This document shows, one piece after another, positions 50,092-56,961 of a stretch of DNA of 64,000 nucleotides (position 1 is its first letter; each line of letters starts with the position of its first letter). The translations under genes and the position numbers were made by a program. This stretch comes from RGIG4079 sp045576735. GTDB taxonomy: Bacteria; Bacteroidota; Bacteroidia; Bacteroidales; Muribaculaceae. The stretch lies in the NCBI GenBank assembly GCA_045576735.1, contig JAZNGZ010000083.1, positions 51,397 to 115,396 of the forward strand, read 5' to 3'. The notes below the pieces were generated by a model. It saw nothing but the letters and a program-made list of their open reading frames with translations, searched no databases and had not been told where the DNA came from.

Positions 50092-50370
50092 TTACTCGTC
50101 CCAATCTTCATCATCAACATAGTCATCTCGGCCGTCTTCATAGCCGTCTTCGTAGCCGTCTTCATAACCTTCTTGATAGTCGATTTCGTTATCGCCATCG
50201 TATTCGCACATATCATCAAAACTTTTTCCGTGCTTTTTGCCGGTTGACCCATCTTCATATCCGTCATCATAACCATCATCATATCCATTATCGTAGGCTT
50301 CGATAGGGTCTTCATTTTCTTGTTTTTTCTTATTGGGAGGATTTAATACTCCCATAGCATCATCGCTCAT
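50092..50370 (-). CDS. Small acidic protein with DGYEDG repeats
   Basis: A 92-residue acidic protein of no family I recognise. Two blocks of tandem repeats (GYDDGYDDGYEDG, about residues 29-41, and EGYEDGYEDGYEDG, about 68-81) flank a more basic middle (STGKKHGKSFDDMCEYDGD). It has no signal peptide. The regular Y/D/G spacing resembles acidic linkers or metal-binding repeats. The DNA of the repeats is itself repetitive and may vary in copy number. It is a single gene with an AT-rich upstream region. Confidence 0.65.
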   Translation of the reverse strand: MSDDAMGVLNPPNKKKQENEDPIEAYDNGYDDGYDDGYEDGSTGKKHGKSFDDMCEYDGDNEIDYQEGYEDGYEDGYEDGRDDYVDDEDWDE

Positions 50371-50485
50371 GATATTATCTTATTTATGTTTTACTATTCG
50401 CAAATTTAGCAAATATTCTTTAATAAGAAATAATTCAACATCTATAAGTGGTTACCTAAATCCATCAATAGTTTTTTCTACCCTT

Positions 50486-51270
50486 TTAACCTATTTTGGA
50501 ACAAAATGCTTTTATTCTTGAATAATATTTCTCGGTATCGTTTTTTGAGACGGCGAAGTGGGTAGAATCGTTAAGCCACAACACTTCAAGATATTCAGGC
50601 GAAATAGATTGTTCAAAAATCTTCACACTTTTAAGGCTAACAGCCTCATCGCGACGGGCTTGAATCGCGAGAATCGGCACTGCTACTTGTCGAAGTTACG
50701 CTTTGTTTCTCGCATCAAGTGATATAAATCAATCATTCGTGGCAACCATCGCATATATGTGAATATTGAACAATCATCTACCCCTTTTGATTGTAATAAG
50801 GCTTGTGCCGAATCATCTTCTGCCAACCTCAATTTCAACCCTATCTTCAAATAGTTTTTTATTGCTTGTAATTTCACCCTCACTCTCAACGGAGTATCAA
50901 TGGCAATAATGCCCTCAATTTTATCAACACAATTAGCATAGTTGAGTATCGACAACAACCCTCCCATCGAATGGCCTACTAATATTATTTTGCTGTATAT
51001 TGACCTATATCTATCAACCTCATTCTTTACCCATTCCATCCATTCACGTTTGTTACTTCGCGCAAAATCCTCTCCACTGCCACCATGACCGGGCAACAAC
51101 AATGATGCCACTGTCACACCAAGACCTCTCACCTCATTCATCAATGGGAGAAACTGATTTGGGCTTTCCACGATGCCATGAATAAATATTGCGATCGTAG
51201 AGGAACCTTCAACCGGGTTATATATAGGACAATGATTATTCATTACATACAAAGATAAAACATTTTGCAT
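50486..51270 (-). pseudogene. Alpha/beta hydrolase split by a frameshift
   Basis: The first frame (51270 to 50683, 195 residues) has IFIHGIVESPNQF, the oxyanion region LLLPGHGGSGEDF and the nucleophile elbow VGHSMGG (about residues 97-103), and it ends NFDK-stop. The second frame (50486-50680 and a few codons upstream) continues VPILAIQARRDEAVS, carrying the catalytic Asp, and STHFAVSKN, carrying the catalytic His. Adding one base near 50687-50690 (AAGTAG to AAGGTAG) restores a single protein, DKVAVPILAIQARR. The Ser is thus cut from the Asp/His, so the product is inactive unless the frameshift is a sequencing error or programmed. The family is esterase/monoacylglycerol lipase-like. Confidence 0.88.
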
Positions 51271-51296
51271 TTATTTCATTCTCCTGTTCGTTTAAA

Positions 51297-51313
51297 ATGC
51301 CCATTTTAGGCAT
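51297..51313. promoter_or_regulatory. Small palindrome in the divergent promoter region
   Basis: ATGCC and GGCAT flank a 7-nt AT-rich spacer between the hydrolase pseudogene and the NAD operon. It could be an operator half-site pair, but the match is short. Confidence 0.3.
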
Positions 51314-51337
51314 AAAAAGCACTCAAATGGTTAAAAT

Positions 51338-51361
51338 ATGTAAAAATAATCGCTTTTACAT
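51338..51361. promoter_or_regulatory. Perfect 8-8-8 palindrome, candidate operator of the NAD/ADP-ribose operon
   Basis: ATGTAAAA (51338-51345) and TTTTACAT (51354-51361) are perfect inverted repeats separated by ATAATCGC. A further TTTTAC half-site follows at 51365-51370. The site is 18 nt upstream of the -33 element of the operon. The size and symmetry fit a dimeric winged-helix repressor such as the NrtR-like Nudix protein encoded in the operon; this is inference. Confidence 0.5.
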
Positions 51362-51379
51362 GGATTTTACGCAAATATA

Positions 51380-51411
51380 TTTGGTAGATTGAAAAATTCC
51401 CCATATCTTTG
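51380..51411 (+). promoter_or_regulatory. Consensus promoter of the NAD/ADP-ribose operon
   Basis: TTTG (51380-51383) and TATCTTTG (51404-51411) are separated by 20 nt. The leader to the ATG at 51463 is about 45 nt. Confidence 0.78.
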
Positions 51412-51462
51412 CGTCATATTAACACAGTACAAAGAATTTAAACACGAAAAAAATTTACAACT

Positions 51463-52491
51463 ATGAACAATCAAACACGAAAAATCATTGTGTTGGGAGG
51501 CAGTTTCAATCCCCCAACTATTGCGCACCAAAAATTGCTAAAACATGCAATCGACGCACTAAATGCTGACCAAGGACTTTTTGTTCCTGTAAGCGATGCT
51601 TATCTCCGACGCAAAATGCGTCGTTCACAACCGCCAATCGTGTTCTCTCCCGAGACTCGTATAAAAATGCTTCACTCAATGTGTATCGATGAACGCATGG
51701 GTGTAGCTGAAAATGAAATTGGCACAGCTGAAGCGAGAACATTGCCTACATTATTAGAGCTACAAGAAGCCAACCCTGATGCTGAAATATATTTCATAAT
51801 GGGTGCCGACAAGATTAATCTATTAGAAATCTTGACCTACAAAGGTTTCTTTGAAAACTTCAAGGCAATTCTTTATTCACGAACCAACGAAGCATTGGTA
51901 GATTCTTTAAAGGACAACCCGGTGGTAAACATATATCTCGATAGCATCGTGGTATTGCCTCAACCCGAAGGCACCGACGAAATCAGTTCTACTGAAATCA
52001 GAGAGCGATTGCTCAACGGTAAATCGTGCGAAGACCTAGTGTGCCCGGGTGTAAACGAAATCCTCAGCGAGTTTACTCCTGAAGACTTCCCCAAGACCAT
52101 CAACTCATTTTTAGGTCGTTCTAGCTTCATGAGCAACTCTTACAATTGTCAATTTGAATGGAATGGAACAAAGTATAACAGTGTTGATGAAGCAATGAAG
52201 TGGGCCGAAAAGTCAAAAATGGTATTCAACCTCGCTTCAAGCAAAACGACTTCAACAATGAACTACGAATTGATTAAAGAAGCACGCATTGAGATAATGG
52301 AATCTATTTTGAATGCTAAGTTTAATCAAAACCCCGACTTAATGGAAAAGCTTCTTGAGACCAACGGATACAAGTTGTTGAACTGCAATCACCACAAAGA
52401 TACATTCTGGGGCATAAATGCATACACTTGGGTAGGCATCAATCATTTAGGTAAATTATTAATGAAAATTAGAGAACAAAACACAAAATAA
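51463..52491 (+). CDS. NadD-like adenylyltransferase fused to a NADAR domain
   Basis: A 342-residue fusion. The N-terminal domain (about 1-205) is a NadD/NMN adenylyltransferase-like nucleotidyltransferase: GGSFNPPTIAH with the T/HxxH motif, IYFIMGADKINLLE, and the ISSTEIRERL ATP-binding motif. The C-terminal domain (about 212-340) is NADAR: SFMSNSYNCQFEWNGTKYNS, AKFNQNPDLMEKLL, then FWGINAYTWVGINHLGKLLM. NadD adds AMP to nicotinate mononucleotide; NADAR proteins (YbiA/RibX-like) have been linked to hydrolysis of N-glycosidic bonds in riboflavin intermediates and to reversal of guanine ADP-ribosylation. One enzyme could thus sense or repair an NAD-derived metabolite and rebuild dinucleotide. 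It starts the operon with the next two genes (2 nt and 12 nt gaps). Confidence 0.87.
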   Translation: MNNQTRKIIVLGGSFNPPTIAHQKLLKHAIDALNADQGLFVPVSDAYLRRKMRRSQPPIVFSPETRIKMLHSMCIDERMGVAENEIGTAEARTLPTLLELQEANPDAEIYFIMGADKINLLEILTYKGFFENFKAILYSRTNEALVDSLKDNPVVNIYLDSIVVLPQPEGTDEISSTEIRERLLNGKSCEDLVCPGVNEILSEFTPEDFPKTINSFLGRSSFMSNSYNCQFEWNGTKYNSVDEAMKWAEKSKMVFNLASSKTTSTMNYELIKEARIEIMESILNAKFNQNPDLMEKLLETNGYKLLNCNHHKDTFWGINAYTWVGINHLGKLLMKIREQNTK

Positions 52492-52493
52492 TT

Positions 52494-53045
52494 ATGAAAT
52501 ACAATTTAGACACATTAAAACAGATCCTTAAGCAGGATCCAAATACACCGATTATATATTTTTGGGGCCACACTCCCGATGTCGATAAAATAACTACATC
52601 ATGCTTCAGCCAATGGTATGATTGCCACTTCGAAGTTGACGGAGTGACATATCACACAACCGAACAATATATGATGGCTCAAAAGGCTGTGCTATTTAAC
52701 GACAGGGAAATACTTGACCAAATCATGGCTACAACCAAGCCTCGCGACTACAAACGACTTGGCCGAATGATTCGCAACTTCAATAATGACGTTTGGGATG
52801 CTAACAAATACGACATCGTCGTAAAAGGCAACCAAGCTAAATTTAGCCAGAATCCTCGCCTCAAAGAATTCTTGCTTTCTACCCAAAATTCTATTTTGGT
52901 CGAAGCTAGCCGATTCGACAAAATTTGGGGCATTGGTCTCGACCCCGAGGTTGCTCGTCGAAGCACTATCAACCAATGGAGAGGTGAAAATATTCTCGGG
53001 TGCGTTCTTATGGATGTGCGCGATTGGTTAAAAGAAACAAACTAA
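52494..53045 (+). CDS. NADAR (YbiA-like) domain protein
   Basis: A 183-residue stand-alone NADAR protein with the family core: FSQWYDCHFEVDGVTYHTTEQYM (split here for length), QKAVLFND, FNNDVWDANKYDIVVKGNQ, KFSQNPRLKEFLLST, then FDKIWGIGLD and ENILGCVLMDVRDWL. It starts 2 nt after the fusion gene, and thus an operon with two different NADAR domains exists. Its sequence is clearly distinct from the fused domain (longer FW-x-G segment and a W/D in the centre). Cytosolic. It probably hydrolyses an ADP-ribose or aminopyrimidine N-glycoside; the substrate is unknown. Confidence 0.9.
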   Translation: MKYNLDTLKQILKQDPNTPIIYFWGHTPDVDKITTSCFSQWYDCHFEVDGVTYHTTEQYMMAQKAVLFNDREILDQIMATTKPRDYKRLGRMIRNFNNDVWDANKYDIVVKGNQAKFSQNPRLKEFLLSTQNSILVEASRFDKIWGIGLDPEVARRSTINQWRGENILGCVLMDVRDWLKETN

Positions 53046-53057
53046 CCTATCTTTACT

Positions 53058-53756
53058 ATGAATACACAAAATGGCCCTTATATCTATAAGTACCCTCACC
53101 CGAGTGTCACGACCGATTGCGTGATATTCGGGTTTGACGGTCTTCAATTGCGAGTATTACTCATTGAGCGAAAAAACGACCCTTACAAGGGATACTGGGC
53201 TTTCCCTGGCGGTTTTCTAAACGAAGACGAGTCGGCCGAAACAGGTGCATTGAGAGAATTGGAAGAAGAAACAGGCATGAAATCGGCTTACATAAAGCAA
53301 TTCCACACCTTTTCGAGCCCAAAGCGCGACCCTCGTGAACGCGTACTCACCATAGCGTTCTATGCTTTAGTGAATATTGTAGAGGTTACTGCCAACGACG
53401 ATGCTGCAAATGCCCGTTGGTTTGCTCTTGACGAAGTTCCCTCATTAGCATTTGACCACGACACCATCCTCAACATGGCAATAACAGAAATGCGCAAACA
53501 GATGTATTTTGAACCAATAGGGCTCGATTTGTTGCCCAACAAGTTCTCCATCGATGAATTACATAGGTTATTTGAAGCCGTTCTAGGGAAAAACATTGAC
53601 AAAGGCATTCTCTTCGAGCATATAAAGCAACTCGATTTGCTTATTCCTGCCAACGAATCCTCCCCCAACAATATTGAGGATAAAATGCAACTATTCACAC
53701 TAGGCCACGATAAATATCAAGAATTAAAAGAGAATGGTTGGAAATTGGCATTATAA
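53058..53756 (+). CDS. Nudix hydrolase with winged-helix C-terminus (NrtR-like)
   Basis: A 232-residue protein. The N-terminal Nudix domain (about 12-145) carries an intact Nudix box, starting GFLNEDESAETGALRELEEE and ending TGM, so it should be an active hydrolase of ADP-ribose or a related nucleoside diphosphate. The C-terminal part (about 150-230: DLLPNKFSIDELHRLFEAV, KNIDKGILFEHIKQLDLL) looks like the winged-helix of NrtR-type regulators, which bind ADP-ribose and repress NAD genes. It follows the NADAR gene by 12 nt, and the palindrome at 51338-51361 is its likely target. A hairpin terminator follows. Confidence 0.88.
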   Translation: MNTQNGPYIYKYPHPSVTTDCVIFGFDGLQLRVLLIERKNDPYKGYWAFPGGFLNEDESAETGALRELEEETGMKSAYIKQFHTFSSPKRDPRERVLTIAFYALVNIVEVTANDDAANARWFALDEVPSLAFDHDTILNMAITEMRKQMYFEPIGLDLLPNKFSIDELHRLFEAVLGKNIDKGILFEHIKQLDLLIPANESSPNNIEDKMQLFTLGHDKYQELKENGWKLAL

Positions 53757-53801
53757 ACGTTATCCACTAAGCGATACAACCGCCTAACCTTTAACTCATA
53801 T

Positions 53802-53840
53802 AAAGCCTTAATCAGTTCAATCACTGACTAAGGCTTTTTT
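53802..53840. terminator. Bidirectional terminator after the NAD operon
   Basis: AAAGCCTTAATCAGT pairs with ACTGACTAAGGCTTT with one mismatch over a 6-nt loop, followed by a T-run on the plus strand. It also lies just beyond the stop of the convergent PP2C gene. Confidence 0.85.
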
Positions 53841-53848
53841 ATTTAACT

Positions 53849-54535
53849 TTAATCTACTATTTGGGCCATTATTGCCGTGTAATTATCATCGCCATTTCGC
53901 TCACACATCAAATCATACACATCTATGATATCGTCCATCGTTTTATCTTCCATCATCAAATCTAAAAGCACCTCAGGAGGCATGCTTTTATAAAGCCCAT
54001 CGCTACACAATAGTATTCTATCGCCAAACTGCACCTTTATTCGCTTCACCTCGGGAACGGCAACGTGTGGTTTCAATGAAAAGAAACACTTCGATACCAA
54101 CTCCCAGCCAAAGCTCATAATCGTGTGATCAGCCGTCTGATAAAGCACCCCCTCTCCCTTGCGTTGCACATAACAACGACTATCGCCCACATGAGCCACT
54201 GTGAGAGTATCATTTTCAAGACTTGCCATCACCATTGTGGTACCCATCTCTGCCACACCCATCATCTTTGCCTTTTCCACAAGCGCATCAATTGCCTTTT
54301 GGCAAGCGACCTCCACCTTCTCCTCCGAGTCATTTTGAGTTATAGCATCGCGCCAATAATCTACAATCGTATTAATTACCGTTTCGCTTGCCACTTCACC
54401 CATAGCATGCCCTCCCATTCCATCACACACTATACCCATCCAACGATGACCATCTTTTGGCTCAACCACTTTGAAGGAATCCTCATTGTTACTTCTTCGT
54501 CCAATTTTACTAATTGTAGCACTTGTAATTTTCAT
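53849..54535 (-). CDS. PP2C-family Ser/Thr phosphatase
   Basis: A 228-residue minimal PP2C phosphatase with the metal-binding motifs intact: RRSNNEDSFKVV, GIVCDGMGGHAMGEVAS, VAHVGDSRCYVQ, LLCSDGLYKSMP and GDDNYTAIMA. It lacks the C-terminal extension of the other PP2C at 32430-33326 and is only distantly alike. It stands alone; no kinase is near, so it could serve the kinase island or another. No signal peptide. The gene converges on the NAD operon across the shared terminator. Confidence 0.93.
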   Translation of the reverse strand: MKITSATISKIGRRSNNEDSFKVVEPKDGHRWMGIVCDGMGGHAMGEVASETVINTIVDYWRDAITQNDSEEKVEVACQKAIDALVEKAKMMGVAEMGTTMVMASLENDTLTVAHVGDSRCYVQRKGEGVLYQTADHTIMSFGWELVSKCFFSLKPHVAVPEVKRIKVQFGDRILLCSDGLYKSMPPEVLLDLMMEDKTMDDIIDVYDLMCERNGDDNYTAIMAQIVD

Positions 54536-55144
54536 AATTGTATCCTTTTCACAGTAATTTATATAATTGAGTTATTGACATTCCAATGCTTACAATCAAG
54601 GCAAATGCCAATGTAAAAGCAAACACATCGTAACCAAAAATATTTGATTATGCAAATATAGCAAATAATAAACAATGCTCCTATCTACACACTAGTCAAT
54701 CCACCCAAAATAGGTGTTTTTAATTTTAAAATCACCCCGGTAGCCACACACCCAAATCCTCAACATAGCTATGTGATGAGACACATCGCTCCCCTTGTGT
54801 TATATCCATTCAAGCCATAAAACAAACAAAAAAACACTTTTTATCTAACCTACATTACCTTTTATATACTTTAATTATCTCTCGAAATAAAATATTTAAA
54901 AAAATAATTACTATATTTGTACCACTCTAACAAAAATCAAGGGAACTTCTATAAATTACTTTGTGAAGATTTATGAATTTTATTTGAGCAGATTTTTGTT
55001 TTTGTTGAATGAGCATAGTGAGCTATGCGATTGAAATAAAGGGAAAAATCTGCCAAAGAAAAAGCATAAAGCACACAAAAGAACATTCCCAATAACTATA
55101 GTTTAATTAATTCGTGGAATTTATAGAAATTCCCTCAATTTATC
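54536..55144. other. Intergenic region with promoter and inverted-repeat element
   Basis: This 609-bp gap contains nothing recognised in its first 375 bases beyond AT-rich DNA, then the -7 box TATATTTG (54912-54919, plus strand) and the 194-bp repeat element (54941-55134). The element begins 22 nt after the -7 box and ends 10 nt before the next ATG, so it forms almost the whole leader of the next gene. Confidence 0.6.
54941..55134. repeat. 194-bp inverted-repeat element, copy 2
   Basis: This is the better preserved of two copies (see 91-285). The ends GGGAACTTCTATAAATT and AATTTATAGAAATTCCC are 17-bp terminal inverted repeats with one mismatch. Inside, GCAGATTTTT pairs perfectly with AAAAATCTGC, and GCATAG pairs with CTATGC around TGAG. 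The two copies share the 30-nt block that begins ATTTATGAATTTTATTTGAG. The element lies between a -7 box and the start codon of the gene at 55145, so the transcript would begin with it. No target duplication is evident at the ends. Confidence 0.78.
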
Positions 55145-55921
55145 ATGAATCTCAAATTTTTCTTTATCTCTGCGATAACAACCATTACCCTACTTTCTGC
55201 TATCGACATAAATGCTCAATCATCTTCGATTCCTAATTATGTTGAGATTGACTTCAACAATTACAACTGGACTCAATGGGCTGTTTCCTCTAATAGAGCA
55301 AAGGTGCTACGATATAGAATTACCGATTGGGAAAATTATCTCCAAGCCGAATTAGACTGTGACAAATGGGAACTTATGAGTAATATAAGACCTCTAAAAA
55401 TAATTAGTGGCGAAAAGAATGGAAACTATATATACGAAGTCGACGTGCTCGATGGCTACATCTACGTATATAACGCTGCTGACTTCAGCACTGTCACCAG
55501 TTCTAATTACATCCCGCTAAAATATGGAGGAAGCAAAGGAGTAAAACTCGACAATGGTGCTACAATGTATATTGTTCCATTCAAAGCAGGCAAATACTCC
55601 GTCACTGGTTATATTAGCAAAAAACAACTAACAGGAACCTACGTACTAATAATTCGCTACCCTCGCAACTCTGACAATTATTATCCTGCAGCTGTTAATA
55701 TTAAGAAAACAAAGAAAGGTTATGATTTGAGCAATGCATGTGCTATTTATTCAAAGAGCGATGAATCTCCTAAAAATGTAGTCAGTACATCGGGGCAATT
55801 ACTAAAACATGCCATAACCATTGACGGCAGTGGATCTGATTATCCATTTTGTCCCGAATGGATAGTTGAATACAATGGTTTATGCGACGATGGAACTCCA
55901 CTTGGAGCGGTCAAGAAATAA
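55145..55921 (+). CDS. Secreted hypothetical protein
   Basis: A 258-residue protein with a signal peptide (MNLKFFFISAITTITLLSAI, cleaved near NAQSS). The mature part is rich in Tyr, Asn and Asp with alternating beta segments (VEIDFNNYNWTQWAVSSNR, YEVDVLDGYIYVYNA). No family recognised. It has no TM helix or sorting domain, so it is probably periplasmic or released. The start is only 10 nt after the inverted-repeat element, so its mRNA carries a structured leader. The dapF gene ends at the very next base on the other strand. Confidence 0.75.
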   Translation: MNLKFFFISAITTITLLSAIDINAQSSSIPNYVEIDFNNYNWTQWAVSSNRAKVLRYRITDWENYLQAELDCDKWELMSNIRPLKIISGEKNGNYIYEVDVLDGYIYVYNAADFSTVTSSNYIPLKYGGSKGVKLDNGATMYIVPFKAGKYSVTGYISKKQLTGTYVLIIRYPRNSDNYYPAAVNIKKTKKGYDLSNACAIYSKSDESPKNVVSTSGQLLKHAITIDGSGSDYPFCPEWIVEYNGLCDDGTPLGAVKK

Positions 55922-56773
55922 TCACACATCAACCACGCCGGTAAAAACGGTTACAGCCTCACCGGTCATATAGACATGATTGTTGTGTTCATTCCACTCT
56001 ATAATCAATGAACCGCCAGGCATCATTACATGGGCTTTGCGACCGCAACGACCTGTGGCACACGCTGCAACCATCGTAGCGCACGCACCCGAGCCACATG
56101 CTTGCGTCTCTCCTGAGCCACGTTCCCACACTCGCATATCAATGTGTGTACTATCGATTATTTGCGCAAACTCCACATTTGTTCGCTGAGGAAACACTTC
56201 GTCACATTCAATGGTAGGACCTATTTCATAAAGCATAACTTTATTCACATCATCAACAAAACACACAACATGAGGATTTCCCATACACACATAAGTCAAT
56301 TCACAATCCCTTCCTTCAATATTGACCATAGCATCATCCAAGCGACCATTGGCAGTATTTACCTGCAACACATTTGCCAAACGTGGCTCTCCCATGTCAA
56401 CCACAAAATTTTTAACGCCATTTTCTCCTACTAGCAATTGCAGATGCCTAACTCCCGATTTGGTTTCAATATCTACACTATCACTAGAAATCATATCATT
56501 ATCATACAAAAACTTACCCACACACCTCAACGCATTACCACACATCAGTGCCTCCGACCCATCAGCATTAAATATACGCATTGCATAATGCGCCACCGAC
56601 GACGATTCTATCAACACCAAGCCATCGGCTCCCACTCCTGTGTGACGATGACTTAGTCGTCGCGACAGTTCTGCTGCCTTTTCAACCATTTGAGTTGTAG
56701 CATCGACATATATATAGTCATTGCCGGCGCCATGCATTTTTGTAAAAAATAATTGTTTCAACTTATTGCTCAT
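55922..56773 (-). CDS. dapF: Diaminopimelate epimerase
   Basis: A 283-residue racemase that converts LL- to meso-diaminopimelate for lysine and peptidoglycan synthesis. The two catalytic Cys are in MCGNALRCVG and ETQACGSGACATM; the N-terminal TKMHGAGNDYIYVD is conserved. Full length and intact. Its stop abuts the stop of the convergent secreted-protein gene (no spacer), so the two 3' ends overlap as transcripts. It belongs to the same pathway as dapA, 9 kb away. Confidence 0.96.
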   Translation of the reverse strand: MSNKLKQLFFTKMHGAGNDYIYVDATTQMVEKAAELSRRLSHRHTGVGADGLVLIESSSVAHYAMRIFNADGSEALMCGNALRCVGKFLYDNDMISSDSVDIETKSGVRHLQLLVGENGVKNFVVDMGEPRLANVLQVNTANGRLDDAMVNIEGRDCELTYVCMGNPHVVCFVDDVNKVMLYEIGPTIECDEVFPQRTNVEFAQIIDSTHIDMRVWERGSGETQACGSGACATMVAACATGRCGRKAHVMMPGGSLIIEWNEHNNHVYMTGEAVTVFTGVVDV

Positions 56774-56961
56774 TAATTTATAGGAATTTCTATACGACTA
56801 TGCAAATCTAACGTTTATTATTTCTATTTGCAAAAAACTTCATTCAAAACTCTCTTAATCGCCAAAAAAAACATAAAAACACAAACATTAACACTCCATT
56901 ACCTATCGTTATCAAACGTTATTTTTAATTTTGTATCATTATTAACCAATCTCCTTGTTTA

